DNA of 64,000 bases, from the NCBI GenBank assembly GCA_016699855.1, contig CP064988.1:2198501-2262500 (forward strand), read 5' to 3'. This stretch comes from Rhodospirillales bacterium. Its GTDB lineage: Bacteria; Pseudomonadota; Alphaproteobacteria; Reyranellales; Reyranellaceae. Made by a program: the position numbers and the translations under genes. The notes beneath the pieces were generated by a model that saw nothing but the letters and a program-made list of their open reading frames with translations, did not search any database and had not been told where the DNA came from. Numbering within the stretch: position 1 is the stretch's first letter; every line of letters begins with the position of its first letter. This document shows, one piece after another, positions 35,477 through 44,478 of this stretch.

Positions 35477-36658
35477 CTAGTTCAGGACGATCTCGACGCG
35501 GCGGTTCTGCGGCTCGCGGACGCCGTCGGCGGTCTGCACCAGCGGCATCGACTCGCCACGGCCCACCACCGCGATCTGGTTCGCCGGGATGCCCTCGCGC
35601 ACCAGCTGGTCCTTCACCGCGTTCGCACGACGCAGCGACAGCGCCATGTTGTAGGCGTCGCCACCCGACTTGTCGGCGTGGCCCGTCACGTCCAGGCGCG
35701 TCGACTTGCCGGCCTTGGCGTCCGCCGCCGCCTGCTTGATCGTCGTCGCGGCCGTCGGCGTGATCAGCGCCCGGTCGAAGTCGAAGAACACGATGTAGCT
35801 CTTCTTGCCGGCGGGCGGCGGCGGCTGCATCGGCGCCGCGCCCATCGGCGGCGCGCCCCAGTTGTAGGCCAGACGCACGAACGGGCCGTGGATCAACTGG
35901 CCGGAACGGCCCCGCGGGCTGCCAACGCCCACGTTCGGCGTCAGCCAGTCGTAGTAGACGCCGTCCATCCACTCGACCTTGTACCCGGCGGCGATGTGGA
36001 ACAGCGGCGCGACCTCCCAGTCGAGGCCGGCCTTGGCGCCGATGTTCCAGAACATCCGGCTGCGGCTGTCGCTGGGGTTGCCGACGTTGTTCGATTCCCT
36101 GATCTTGCCGAATAGGAACGCCGTCTCGACGGCGCCGAACAGGCTGATCGATTCGGTCAGACGCAGCGAGCCGTCGACGCCGATCTTCGGACCGATGCCC
36201 CAGGCCTTGCCTTGGTAGCTCACGCCGGGGATGAAGTTGAAATCGTAGGTGAAACGCTGGTAGCGCACGCCGAGGTTCGGGCGGACGCCCCACCCGGGAC
36301 CGGAGATCGTGTAGCCAACCGTACCGTCGATGTGCCAGGTCTTGGCGTCCGAGATCTGGTCGACGCCGCCGCCGTCCGTCTCGCCCTTGCCGCGACTCAA
36401 GTCGATGTAGCGACCGCCCAGACTGATGTCCCACGCGCCGTCGAAGCGGTAGCCGAACTCAGCGCCCGCGCCCCAGCCGTCGCCGGGATTGACGTTGGTG
36501 TTGGCCTGGTCGACGAACGCCGTGCCGCCGGAGCGCGCCGGCATCACGTACATGCCATCGATGTAGCCGAAGAAACCGGGGCCGGACTGGACCTGCGCCT
36601 GCGCGGCGGCGGAAACAAGGACGCCGAGCGCCACGCCCGACAACATCAGCTTCTTCAT
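35477..36658 (-). CDS. Outer-membrane beta-barrel protein with C-terminal OmpA domain
   Basis: A 393-residue protein. Signal peptide MKKLMLSGVALGVLVSAAAQ ends at AQA. Residues 25-270 are alternating aromatic/polar beta strands of an 8-strand-like barrel (GAGAEFGYRFDGAWDISLGG, YKVEWMDGVYYDWL). A PPPP linker follows, then an OmpA/MotB peptidoglycan-binding domain (YIVFFDFDRALITPTAATTI, VTGHADKSGGDAYNMALSLRRANAV, ENRRVEI-like REPQNRRVEIVLN). It anchors the outer membrane to peptidoglycan. The ATG at 36658 has GGAG upstream. It diverges from the heme A synthase gene. Confidence 0.9.
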   Translation of the reverse strand: MKKLMLSGVALGVLVSAAAQAQVQSGPGFFGYIDGMYVMPARSGGTAFVDQANTNVNPGDGWGAGAEFGYRFDGAWDISLGGRYIDLSRGKGETDGGGVDQISDAKTWHIDGTVGYTISGPGWGVRPNLGVRYQRFTYDFNFIPGVSYQGKAWGIGPKIGVDGSLRLTESISLFGAVETAFLFGKIRESNNVGNPSDSRSRMFWNIGAKAGLDWEVAPLFHIAAGYKVEWMDGVYYDWLTPNVGVGSPRGRSGQLIHGPFVRLAYNWGAPPMGAAPMQPPPPAGKKSYIVFFDFDRALITPTAATTIKQAAADAKAGKSTRLDVTGHADKSGGDAYNMALSLRRANAVKDQLVREGIPANQIAVVGRGESMPLVQTADGVREPQNRRVEIVLN

Positions 36659-36868
36659 ATCGATCTCCGTAGGAGCAATAATATCGGCCACCGCAATCGA
36701 CGCGGAACTGCCGTGAAAGTACCGGAAGCGGCGCCCACATCCAACCGTATCCTCCCATTGAATCAATACTCACCGTCGTTTTCCAGATGTAGTTGCACAA
36801 CGGCAACAGTGGGCGGACGGCGCGCCGGCCGATTGACTTGGCCGGGGTCGCCGACCACAACCCGGGCC

Positions 36869-37951
36869 ATGGCGCCGCCACCCTTCGCCCCGTCCCTGCC
36901 TCTGATCGAATCGGCCGTCGGCATGCCCGACGCGCGCCCGATCCGGCGCTGGTTGGCGGTGGTCGCGGCCATGGTCTTCGCCATGGTGGTGATCGGCGCG
37001 CTCACCCGGTTGACCGAATCCGGACTCTCGATGGTCGATTGGCGGCCGGTGACGGGCTGGCTACCACCCCTGACGGATACCGCTTGGCAGGCCGAGCTCG
37101 CGAAATACGCCGCGTCGCCGCAGGGGCGGCTGGTCAACCACGGCATCACCGTGGAGCAGTTCAAGGGCATCTTCTGGCTGGAGTACTTCCACCGCCTATG
37201 GGGCCGGCTGATCGGGCTGGCCTACGGGCTGCCGTTGCTGTGGTTCATGTTGCGTCGCGGCATACCGCCCGGCCTGACGCCGCATCTCCTCGGTCTGCTG
37301 GCGCTGGGCGGCCTGCAAGGCCTGATGGGCTGGCTGATGGTCGCCAGCGGTTTGATCGACCGGCCGTCGGTGAGCCACTACCGGCTGGCCGCGCATCTGG
37401 CGCTGGCGGCCATCCTCTACGCTTGGCTGATGGCCTTGGTGTTCCGCTTGGCTCCGGCCCGGACCGCGCGACCGGCCGGACCGGGCGACGGTCGCGTGCT
37501 GCGTCTCACCTTCGCGGTCATCGGGTTGCTCGCCGCGACCATGGTCTGGGGCGCCTTCGTCGCCGGCCTGCGCGCCGGCCAGGTGCACACCACCTTCCCG
37601 ACCATGTCCGGCTACTGGCTACCGCCGGGACTCATCGACACGCAGCCGGCGTGGCTGAGCTTCGTCGGGACGCAGACCGGCACGCAGTTCGTCCACCGCC
37701 TGCTGGCGGCCGCGACCTTGATCGCGTGTCTGGCGCTGTGGTGGCGCGCGCGCCGCGACGATGTCGGCGCCGGCGCGTGGCCGGCCGCCAACATGACCGG
37801 CGCGATGGTGGCGCTGCAGTTCGCGCTGGGCGTGGCGACCATCCTCAGCGGCGCGCAGATCGCGCTGGCGACGCTGCACCAGGCCGGCGCCTTCCTGTTG
37901 TTGACCGCGCTGACGCTGCTCGCCTGCCGTCTCGCACCGCCACGGCGGTAG
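36869..37951 (+). CDS. ctaA: Heme A synthase (COX15/CtaA)
   Basis: A 360-residue inner-membrane protein with about eight helices that oxidises the C8 methyl of heme O to the formyl group of heme A for cytochrome oxidase. Family motifs are RWLAVVAAMVFAMVVIGALTRLTESGLSMVDWRP, the haem-ligand region LEYFHRLWGRLIGL, VSHYRLAAHL, VWGAFVAGLRAG and QFVHRLLAA plus TLHQAGA, giving His in each of the four expected places. Length fits alphaproteobacterial COX15. No other oxidase assembly gene is nearby. Confidence 0.95.
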   Translation: MAPPPFAPSLPLIESAVGMPDARPIRRWLAVVAAMVFAMVVIGALTRLTESGLSMVDWRPVTGWLPPLTDTAWQAELAKYAASPQGRLVNHGITVEQFKGIFWLEYFHRLWGRLIGLAYGLPLLWFMLRRGIPPGLTPHLLGLLALGGLQGLMGWLMVASGLIDRPSVSHYRLAAHLALAAILYAWLMALVFRLAPARTARPAGPGDGRVLRLTFAVIGLLAATMVWGAFVAGLRAGQVHTTFPTMSGYWLPPGLIDTQPAWLSFVGTQTGTQFVHRLLAAATLIACLALWWRARRDDVGAGAWPAANMTGAMVALQFALGVATILSGAQIALATLHQAGAFLLLTALTLLACRLAPPRR

Positions 37952-38053
37952 CGCGGGAGCGCTCCCTCGCTTCGATGATGGCAGATGGTGTGCGACGATG
38001 TTACGCTCCGCACCGGGACAACGACGCGGCGAGGCCGCGAGGGGAGAACAAGC

Positions 38054-38785
38054 ATGGCCCAGCCGCCGCAACCGCCGAACTGGGGCGCGCAACAGCAGCC
38101 GCCGCCGCATCCCGGCTATCCGCAACAGGGTGGCTATCCGCAGCAGGGCGGCTATCCGCCGCCACAGGGCTACCCGCAGCCGGGTCAGGGCTATCCGCCG
38201 CAGCAGGGCTATCCGCAACCGGGCCAGGGCTACCCGCCGCAGCAGGGCGGCTATCCGCCGCCGGGCTACCCCGGTGCGCCCGCCTATCCGCCGCCGGGCT
38301 ACGGCGCCGCGACCGGCATGGCGCCGGCCGGCTTCTGGATCCGTTTCATCGCCGCCCTCGTCGACGGCATCATCATCGGAATCCCGATGATGATCCTGAT
38401 GGCGATCCTGTTCGGCGGCTCGTTCGGCGCCATCATGAGCGCCAGCACGACCAACGACGAGGCCGCGATCGCCGCGGCGGCGGCCGGCGCCGCCGGCGCC
38501 TTCCTGATCTTCATCCCGATCGCGATCATCATCGGCTGGCTCTACGAGGCGCTGATGCTGAGCTCGGCCGCCGGCGCGACGCTCGGCAAGCGCATGGTCG
38601 GCGTGAAAGTGCTGAAGGGCGACGGCACGCGGCTGTCGTTCGGCCGCGCCACCGGCCGCCACTTCGCCAAGGCGATCGTGACGCCGATGATCCCGTTCGC
38701 GATCGGCTACATCATGGCCGGGTTCACCGAGCGCAAGCGCGCGCTGCACGACATGATCGGCGACACGATGGTCGTGAAGAGCTGA
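38054..38785 (+). CDS. RDD family membrane protein with Gly-Tyr-Pro-Gln-rich N-terminus
   Basis: A 243-residue protein. Residues 1-95 are low-complexity repeats of the GYPQQGGYP/GYPPQQG type. From about 97 is an RDD domain: GFWIRFIAALVDGIIIGIPM (with R and D), two further helices, ATLGKRMVGVKVLKGDGTRLSFGRATGRHFAK and ERKRALHDMIGDTMVVK. RDD proteins are three-helix inner-membrane proteins, some linked to ion or osmotic tolerance. The GYP-rich tail probably forms a disordered cytoplasmic interaction region. A second RDD gene and an AIM24-like gene with a similar tail follow. Confidence 0.85.
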   Translation: MAQPPQPPNWGAQQQPPPHPGYPQQGGYPQQGGYPPPQGYPQPGQGYPPQQGYPQPGQGYPPQQGGYPPPGYPGAPAYPPPGYGAATGMAPAGFWIRFIAALVDGIIIGIPMMILMAILFGGSFGAIMSASTTNDEAAIAAAAAGAAGAFLIFIPIAIIIGWLYEALMLSSAAGATLGKRMVGVKVLKGDGTRLSFGRATGRHFAKAIVTPMIPFAIGYIMAGFTERKRALHDMIGDTMVVKS

Positions 38786-38810
38786 CCGGCGGTCCGGAAT
38801 CCGCCGCGAA

Positions 38811-38835
38811 GGGCGCCCGGCGACGGGCGCCCTTT
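38811..38835 (+). terminator. Rho-independent terminator after the first RDD gene
   Basis: GGGCGCCC (38811-38818), a 6-base loop and GGGCGCCC (38825-38832) form a hairpin followed by TTTCTCGTT on the plus strand, 26 bases after the stop codon. Confidence 0.7.
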
Positions 38836-38928
38836 CTCGTTCCCGGCGCCGCCGTTTGAACCGCACGGGAATCGATCCGATTTGCGCGCGCGTCCGGCCG
38901 ACGCCGCGCCACCACGGAGTGCGAATCG

Positions 38929-39423
38929 ATGTCGAACGTCCCCGCCACGGCGCCGGCGCCGTTCATCGCGGCGCGCTACGGCGGCTTCTGGCGCCGTCTC
39001 ATCGCGCTGGTCGTCGACAACTTCATCGTCGCGATCCTGGTCGGGCTGGCGCTGGAGGCGTTCGGCCGCTCGCTGCTGGCACCCGGCCTGTCGCTCGACG
39101 ATCCGGCGAAGCGCGCCGAGACGCTGGCCTATCTCGGACGCAACACGCCGATCGCGCTGCTGACGGTGTGGCTGTACGAGGCGTTGATGCTCAGCTTCGG
39201 GCCGCAGGCGACGGTCGGCAAATGGCTGGTCGGGCTGAAGGTGGTCGGTGTCGACGGCGCGCGGCTGAGCTTCGGCCGCGCCACGCTGCGGCTGCTGGTC
39301 AAGGCGGTCGGCCACGCGCTGCTCGGGATCGGCAGCGCGATCTCGGCGTTGATGCTACTGTTCTCGTACCGCAAACGCGCCATCCACGACCGCATCGCCG
39401 GCACGCTGGTGGTGCGGCGCTGA
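38929..39423 (+). CDS. RDD family membrane protein (second copy)
   Basis: A 164-residue protein with a short N-terminus, then the RDD domain GGFWRRLIALVVDNFIVAILV, a helix with ALLTVWLYEALMLSFGPQAT, GKWLVGLKVVGVDGARLSFG, and the ending RKRAIHDRIAGTLVVRR. It shares the domain with the gene at 38054 but lacks its repeat tail. It is preceded by a terminator, so it may have its own promoter. Function unknown. Confidence 0.85.
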   Translation: MSNVPATAPAPFIAARYGGFWRRLIALVVDNFIVAILVGLALEAFGRSLLAPGLSLDDPAKRAETLAYLGRNTPIALLTVWLYEALMLSFGPQATVGKWLVGLKVVGVDGARLSFGRATLRLLVKAVGHALLGIGSAISALMLLFSYRKRAIHDRIAGTLVVRR

Positions 39424-39466
39424 GCCCTTCCGATAGAGCGGCGCCACGCCGTAGCGACTCCAAGCC

Positions 39467-39531
39467 GTCATCCCGAGCGCAGCGAGGGATCTTGAGGATG
39501 CGGAAAGATCCCTCGCCGCGCTCGGGATGAC
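39467..39531. repeat. REP-like palindrome, second copy
   Basis: GTCATCCCGAGCGCAGCGAG then GGATCTT, a variable loop, and AGATCCCTCGCCGCGCTCGG ending GATGAC. This is the same family as 14122-14186 but with several mismatches in the arms (GAGC rather than GGGC) and a shorter, unpaired centre. It lies in the 217-base gap between the second RDD gene and the AIM24-like gene. Confidence 0.8.
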
Positions 39532-39640
39532 AGGAGGCGTTCGTTCACCCGCGAAGGGCGCGCATCGCATCCCCCTCGAACGCGATGGCATGGCACGCTA
39601 GGATGGCGCATTCGGTCCAACGCGGCGCGGGAGCCTGCAC

Positions 39641-40738
39641 ATGCCATCGTGGATTCCTCCGTCCGGCGGTCCGCCGCCGCCTCCAGGGCCCGGTGCGCCC
39701 GCGCAGGGGCCGCAATGGGGCGCGCCGGCCCCGGGCCCGCAGGGGGCGCCGCAACCTCCCTATCCGCCGCAGCAACCCTACCAAGGCCAACCGCCCTACG
39801 GCGCGCCGCCGCCGGGGTATCCACCGCCGGGGTATCCACCGGGATACCCGCCGCCCGGGTATCCGCCGCAAGGCTATCCGCCGCAGCAACCCTACGGCGC
39901 GCCTCCGCCGCCGCCTCAGCCTGGCGTCGGCATGGACATCGTGGACTACAAGATCCACGGCCAGGAGATGCAGTACGTCGAGGTCGAGCTCGATCCCGGC
40001 GAGGCCGCGGTCGGCGAAGCCGGCAGCATGATGTACATGGACGCCGGCATCGCCATGGAGGCGGTGTTCGGCGACGGCCGGCGGGCCGACGCGCCGGGCG
40101 CCGGCGGCGGTTTCATGGGCAAGCTGATGGGCGCCGGCAAGCGGCTGCTGACCGGCGAGTCGCTGTTCACCACGGTCTACAGCAACCCGACGCCGCAGAA
40201 GCGCAAGGTGGCGTTCGCGGCGCCCTATCCCGGCGCCATCCTGCCGATGGACCTGCGCACGCTGGGCGGCACGCTGATCTGCCAGAAGGACGCGTTCCTG
40301 TGCGCCGCCCGCGGCGTGTCGCTGGGCATCTTCTTCCAGCGCAAGATCGGCGTCGGCTTCTTCGGCGGCGAGGGCTTCATCATGCAGAAGCTCGAGGGCG
40401 ACGGGCTGGCCTTCGTGCACTGCAGCGGCACGGTGATGACGCGCGAGCTCCAGCCCGGCGAGACGCTGTTCGTCGACACCGGCTGCCTCGTGGCGATGAC
40501 GCCGCAGACGCAGTTCGACATCCAGTACGTCGGCAACATCAAGACCGCGCTGTTCGGCGGCGAGGGCATCTTCTTCGCCCGGGTCACCGGTCCCGGCACG
40601 GTGTGGCTGCAGAGCCTGCCGTTCTCGCGCCTGGCGTCGCGCATTTTCGCGGCCGCGCCGCAGCGCGGTGGCGGCGGCAAGGAGGAAGGCAGCGTGCTCG
40701 GCGGCCTCGGCCGCGTGTTCGACGGCGACAACAGTTGA
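39641..40738 (+). CDS. AIM24/TIGR00266-family protein with Pro-Gly-Tyr-rich N-terminus
   Basis: A 365-residue protein. Residues 1-97 are PPGYPPP and YPPQQPYGAPP repeats. The remaining 265 residues form an AIM24-like beta-rich domain: DYKIHGQEMQYVEVELDPGE, EAGSMMYMDAGIAMEAVFGD, LTGESLFTTVYSN, VSLGIFFQRKIGVGFFGGEGFIMQKLEGDG and LFGGEGIFFARVTGPGTVWLQSLPFSRLA. Bacterial members are soluble or membrane-peripheral and of unknown role; the yeast AIM24 is mitochondrial. The N-terminal tail matches that of the RDD protein 1.5 kb upstream, suggesting a shared location. Confidence 0.85.
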   Translation: MPSWIPPSGGPPPPPGPGAPAQGPQWGAPAPGPQGAPQPPYPPQQPYQGQPPYGAPPPGYPPPGYPPGYPPPGYPPQGYPPQQPYGAPPPPPQPGVGMDIVDYKIHGQEMQYVEVELDPGEAAVGEAGSMMYMDAGIAMEAVFGDGRRADAPGAGGGFMGKLMGAGKRLLTGESLFTTVYSNPTPQKRKVAFAAPYPGAILPMDLRTLGGTLICQKDAFLCAARGVSLGIFFQRKIGVGFFGGEGFIMQKLEGDGLAFVHCSGTVMTRELQPGETLFVDTGCLVAMTPQTQFDIQYVGNIKTALFGGEGIFFARVTGPGTVWLQSLPFSRLASRIFAAAPQRGGGGKEEGSVLGGLGRVFDGDNS

Positions 40739-40766
40739 CCGTCGCCGATCCATCGGGGGCCGGCCC

Positions 40767-41636
40767 GTGCCCGACGCGATGACCGCCGGCGTCGAGGCGC
40801 GGCCCCTGCTGCTCGGCCTGCTGGGCTCCCCGATCAAGCATTCGGCGGCGCCGGCGATGCACCGCGCCGCCGGCGACGCGACCGGCTTCCGCGTGCACTA
40901 CCAGCTGATCGACGTGCCCGGCGCCGACGCGACGCGCCTGCGCGCCCTGCTCGACGCCGTGCGCGCCTTCGGCTTCGGCGGCATGAACGTGACGTTCCCC
41001 TACAAGGCCGCCGTGCTGCCGTTCCTCGACGCGCTGGCGCCGGGCATCGACGCGATGGGCGCGGTCAACACGATCGTCGCCAGCGACGGCCGTCTGACCG
41101 GGCACAACACCGACTCGACCGGCTTCGGCCGCGCCTTCGACGAGGTGGTCGGCGGCGCGCTCGACCGGCCCGTGGCGCTGATCGGCGCCGGCGGCGTCGG
41201 CCGCGCCGCCGCCTTCGCGCTGGCGGCGCGCGGCGTCGTCGAGCTGCGCGTGCTCGACAGCGACCGCGCCAGCGCCGAGGCGCTGGCGGTGTCGCTGGCC
41301 GGCCGCGCGCGGGTCGTGGTCGCCCGCGACGCCGCCGACGCGCTCGACGGCGCCGCCGGCCTGATCAACGGCACGCCGATCGGGATGCTGCCGAACCGCG
41401 ACCTGCCGCTGCCGGCGGGCCTGCTGCGGCCCGGCCTCTGGGTCGCGGACGCGGTCTACAACCCGCTATGGACGCCGCTGCTGCTCGCCGCGCGCGACCG
41501 CGGCTGCCGGGTGATGACGGGACGCGAGCTGTGCGTGCACCAGGCGTGCGACGCCTTCGCGCTGTTCTCCGGCGCGACGCCGCCCTACGCCGCCGTCGCG
41601 GCGGCGTTCGACGCGGTGATCGCGGCGCGGGGCTGA
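40767..41636 (+). CDS. Shikimate/quinate dehydrogenase family protein
   Basis: A 289-residue NAD(P)-dependent enzyme of the AroE fold: GLLGSPIKHSAAPAMHRAAG, GMNVTFPYKAAVLPFLD (with the catalytic Lys), GHNTDSTGFGRAFDE (catalytic Asp), Rossmann motif VALIGAGGVGRAAAFAL and NGTPIGMLP. NVTFPYK replaces the NVTxPHK seen in housekeeping AroE and resembles quinate/shikimate-utilising relatives. It may therefore serve catabolism rather than aromatic synthesis. The GTG at 40767 has GGGGG upstream and is preferred over the ATG at 40779. The gene has no aromatic-pathway neighbours. Confidence 0.8.
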   Translation: MPDAMTAGVEARPLLLGLLGSPIKHSAAPAMHRAAGDATGFRVHYQLIDVPGADATRLRALLDAVRAFGFGGMNVTFPYKAAVLPFLDALAPGIDAMGAVNTIVASDGRLTGHNTDSTGFGRAFDEVVGGALDRPVALIGAGGVGRAAAFALAARGVVELRVLDSDRASAEALAVSLAGRARVVVARDAADALDGAAGLINGTPIGMLPNRDLPLPAGLLRPGLWVADAVYNPLWTPLLLAARDRGCRVMTGRELCVHQACDAFALFSGATPPYAAVAAAFDAVIAARG

Positions 41637-41793
41637 CGCGGAGACCGAACCGCCGAGGCCGCGGCGGACGCCCGCAGGGTCCGCGATAGCGGACGCCCGG
41701 ACGCGCTGCAGGATCGGCACCGGTCGCGCGCCGACGACCATGCTCGCGGCGCATCCGCCGGACCGACGGCCGCGATCGACGAAGGGACGCGAC

Positions 41794-43026
41794 ATGACCG
41801 ACACCCGCGCGCGGATCTGGATTCCCCTCGTCGCCGCCGCGCTGACATGTTGCGGGCTTTCGATAGCGCGCGCGGCGCCGGACGAGGAGCTGCTGGGCAA
41901 GGGGCTCGGCTATCCCGTCGGCACGCGCGCCACGTGGTTCGCCGACGAGAAGGTGCGGGTCGGCTCGTTCAGCCAGCTCGACAGCATCCTGCCGCACAAC
42001 ACGCTGGCGCGCGCAGAGGCGCCGCGGCCGCTGCCCGCCGCCGCCGAGACGCCGGCCTACGTCTACGCCGGCCGCACGATCGACGATTTCCTCGCGCGGC
42101 GGCGGATCACCGGGCTGATGGTGATCAAGGACGGCGTCGTCCAGATCGAGCGCTACCAGTACGACCGCACGCCGGCGCACCGGTTCCTGTCGAACTCGAT
42201 GGCCAAGTCGATCACCTCGATCGCGGTCGGCATCGCGCTCCAGGAAGGACTGATCAAGTCGCTGGACGACAACGCCGCCGTCTACGTCCCCGAGCTGGCC
42301 GGCGCGCCCTACGGCGAGACGCCGATCCGGGCGCTCTTGCGCATGTCGTCGGGCGTCAAGTTCAGCGAGCGCTATGACGGCAACGACGACCTCATGAAAT
42401 ACGTGTTGCGCCAGCACCGCGAGGGGACATTCGCGGCGTTGCGCGGCTTCTCGACCCGCGACCTGCCGCCGGGGCAGCGCTTCCAGTACGCCTCGGTCGA
42501 GACCATCGCGCTCGGCCTCGTGGTGCGCGGCGCGACCGGGCGGACGCTGTCGGACTATGTCGCGGAGAAGCTGTGGCGGCCGATGGGCGCCGAGGCCGAC
42601 GCCACGTGGACGGTCGACCCCGGTCGCGTCGAGTACGCCTGGGGCAATTTCAACGCCACGCTGCGCGACTGGGGACGGCTGGCGATCCTGCTGGCCGACG
42701 ACGGCGCCCGCGACGACCGCCAGATCATCCCGCGCGACTACCTGCGGGAGGCGACTGATTTCACCCGGCATCCCGCCGCCTTCGCACCCCGGACCGCGAC
42801 GCCCTACTTCGGGTACGGCTACCAGTTCTGGACGTACCCCACGAAGGTCCGGCGCTTCGCCCTGCTGGGCGTGTTCGGGCAGTCGATCTTCGTCGATCCG
42901 CAGCTACGGCTGGCGCTGGTGATCACGGCGGCGCAGCGCGAGGCGAACAGCTCGACCGACGGCTTCGGCGCCGAGCGCGACCAGCTCTGGCGCGCGCTGG
43001 TGCAGCACCACGGCGGGAGCTGGTGA
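41794..43026 (+). CDS. Exported serine hydrolase, beta-lactamase fold (NylB-like)
   Basis: A 410-residue protein with signal peptide (RIWIPLVAAALTCCGLSIAR, AAP). Class C-like motifs: SxxK in SNSMAKSITS, a Tyr in FQYASVETIALG at the YxN position, and FNATLRDWGRLAILLADDGA. The FGYGYQFWTY and LLGVFGQSIFVDP segments resemble 6-aminohexanoate-dimer hydrolase and related esterases rather than penicillinases. Substrate unknown. The start MTDTRARIW at 41794 has GAAGGGAC upstream; the 18-residue longer form is less likely. Confidence 0.8.
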   Translation: MTDTRARIWIPLVAAALTCCGLSIARAAPDEELLGKGLGYPVGTRATWFADEKVRVGSFSQLDSILPHNTLARAEAPRPLPAAAETPAYVYAGRTIDDFLARRRITGLMVIKDGVVQIERYQYDRTPAHRFLSNSMAKSITSIAVGIALQEGLIKSLDDNAAVYVPELAGAPYGETPIRALLRMSSGVKFSERYDGNDDLMKYVLRQHREGTFAALRGFSTRDLPPGQRFQYASVETIALGLVVRGATGRTLSDYVAEKLWRPMGAEADATWTVDPGRVEYAWGNFNATLRDWGRLAILLADDGARDDRQIIPRDYLREATDFTRHPAAFAPRTATPYFGYGYQFWTYPTKVRRFALLGVFGQSIFVDPQLRLALVITAAQREANSSTDGFGAERDQLWRALVQHHGGSW

Positions 43027-43061
43027 GAGGACGCGCGAACGGGCCGGTCTCGCGTAGGCGG

Positions 43062-43619
43062 CTACGAGCGCGGCTTGTCGATGAACAGCATGAAGCGGGC
43101 GAGAGGGCGCTTGAATAGAAGCAGATAGGCGACGTGCGCGCCGACCAGGAGCACCAGCAGATTCGCGAACCACTCGTGCAGCTCGTCGAGAACCCCGCCA
43201 CCCCGATCCGCATCGCGGCGGCGCCCGGAGCCGCTCGATCCACGTTCGCCTCCGCCGGCCTCGGGCGGCGCGGGCGCGTTGATCGTGGCCACGCCGATCG
43301 CCCGCCCGCGGTCCATCGCGATCCCGCTCGCGGTCACTCCGATCAGGCAGGCCGCGATGGCCGCGAGCAGCGTGCGGCTGATCGCCGGGTGGGTCATCGC
43401 GTTGCCGAGCTTGAGGCCGTCGAAGATCGGATAGAAGCGAGACAGTCCAAGGTGACGCAGCCCCGTCGCCGCCGCGACGAGCCGCAACACGATCGCGCCG
43501 GCCACCCCATAGCCAAGCCAAGCGTGTATCCGGCCGGTCTCGCCGGTGGCGTAGGCCAGAACGACGAGTATCGCGAGGACCGCGTGGTAGGCGCGAAGGA
43601 ACTTCAAGATCGACGGCAT
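43062..43619 (-). CDS. Cytochrome b561-type membrane protein
   Basis: A 185-residue inner-membrane protein with four helices. Haem-ligand candidates are His in FLRAYHAVLAIL, GRIHAWLGY, and the late VLDELHEWFANLLVLLVGAHVA. It resembles the Ni,Fe-hydrogenase/DHH cytochrome b561 family that passes electrons between soluble proteins and the quinone pool. A Gly/Arg/Ser-rich insert (EAGGGERGSSGSGRRRDADRG) lies between helices 3 and 4. AAGGA is well spaced before the ATG at 43619. Confidence 0.8.
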   Translation of the reverse strand: MPSILKFLRAYHAVLAILVVLAYATGETGRIHAWLGYGVAGAIVLRLVAAATGLRHLGLSRFYPIFDGLKLGNAMTHPAISRTLLAAIAACLIGVTASGIAMDRGRAIGVATINAPAPPEAGGGERGSSGSGRRRDADRGGGVLDELHEWFANLLVLLVGAHVAYLLLFKRPLARFMLFIDKPRS

Positions 43620-43810
43620 GCGGCCTTCCTTCGGATCGACGCCCGGGGGGCGGGACGGAACGAGAGGCTGGCAGCAATGGGACTCCACCCCGCAAAGCCT
43701 CCAAGGGCAGGCGAATCGGCGCGCCCTTGCGCCGGGCCGGCGCGAGGCCGCTGACGCGCAGTGCGTCCGCGCGGCCGGGCCCGCCCCTGGATCTCGATGG
43801 CGCCGCGGCG

Positions 43811-44080
43811 CTATGGGCGCTTCCTGTACAGAGCGCAGGAATCCAGACGGGCGGGGTGGTTCTTCAGAGATCCGAGGGTGCGGACCCGGGCGCTGGCGCA
43901 GCGCGCGTTCAATGCGTGACGGGCCGCCGCGTCGAGCGTCGCGTGCCGCGCGCCGTCGGCGGAGTAGCCGCGGGCGCGCAAGCCCGTCTCGACGTCCCAG
44001 AAATCGATGCACCGGCCCGAATCGGCCAGTTCGTCCATCGTGGCGCGCATCGATGCGCTCCGTGCGCCGGTGATCGTCAT
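43811..44080 (-). CDS. Small hypothetical protein
   Basis: An 89-residue protein beginning MTITGARSASMRATMDELAD and containing CIDFWDVETGLRARGYSADGARHATLDAA and a tail with several Cys and basic residues. GAGGGG lies six bases before this ATG, which favours 44080 over the ATG two codons earlier (44086). No family recognised. It lies between the cytochrome b561 gene and another small gene, all on the minus strand. Confidence 0.5.
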   Translation of the reverse strand: MTITGARSASMRATMDELADSGRCIDFWDVETGLRARGYSADGARHATLDAAARHALNARCASARVRTLGSLKNHPARLDSCALYRKRP

Positions 44081-44201
44081 GTCCATCCCCTCGGTGTCGG
44101 GCCCTCCCGATGGGCGGACTCTGTCACCGACCCGGCCCCGCGCGTGTGCAATGCGGCACACGCCCGTTGATTCGCCGCCGCCGGCGGAGGCCGGGGCCCG
44201 C

Positions 44202-44420
44202 TCAGGTGTCGAAGGTCGTGCCCTCCGACGTCGTCCTGGCGATGTCGCCGTCGAGCACGACGTGGCCGCTGTCGTCGAGCCCCTTCAGCGCCTTCTCGAC
44301 CCGGTCGGCCGACAGGTGGGTCTTGTCGATGATGGATTTGCGCGGAACGCGCGCGCGCGGGCCGAAGCCGCGGATCGCGTCGAGGACCGCGAACTCGTCG
44401 TACGTCATTTCAAACCCCAT
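44202..44420 (-). CDS. Small winged-helix-like hypothetical protein
   Basis: A 72-residue protein: MTYDEFAVLDAIRGFGPRAR, VPRKSIIDKTHLSADRVEKALKGLDDSGHVV and LDGDIARTTSEGTTFDT. The helix-turn-helix followed by a short beta hairpin fits a winged-helix DNA-binding domain of the MarR/Rrf2 type in miniature. The start may be at 44420 (MGFEMTYDE) or 44408; GGGG six bases before the second ATG leaves this open. No target is evident. Confidence 0.5.
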   Translation of the reverse strand: MGFEMTYDEFAVLDAIRGFGPRARVPRKSIIDKTHLSADRVEKALKGLDDSGHVVLDGDIARTTSEGTTFDT

Positions 44421-44478
44421 CGCCGATGGACGCCTGCCGGCACCTTAGCACGACCGCGCGCGGCCGCGTCCGGCGCTG

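Noticed and set aside
38054..39940. GYP/PPGYPP DNA repeats as a tandem non-coding array
   Set aside because: They are in-frame codons of the N-terminal tails of two real proteins.
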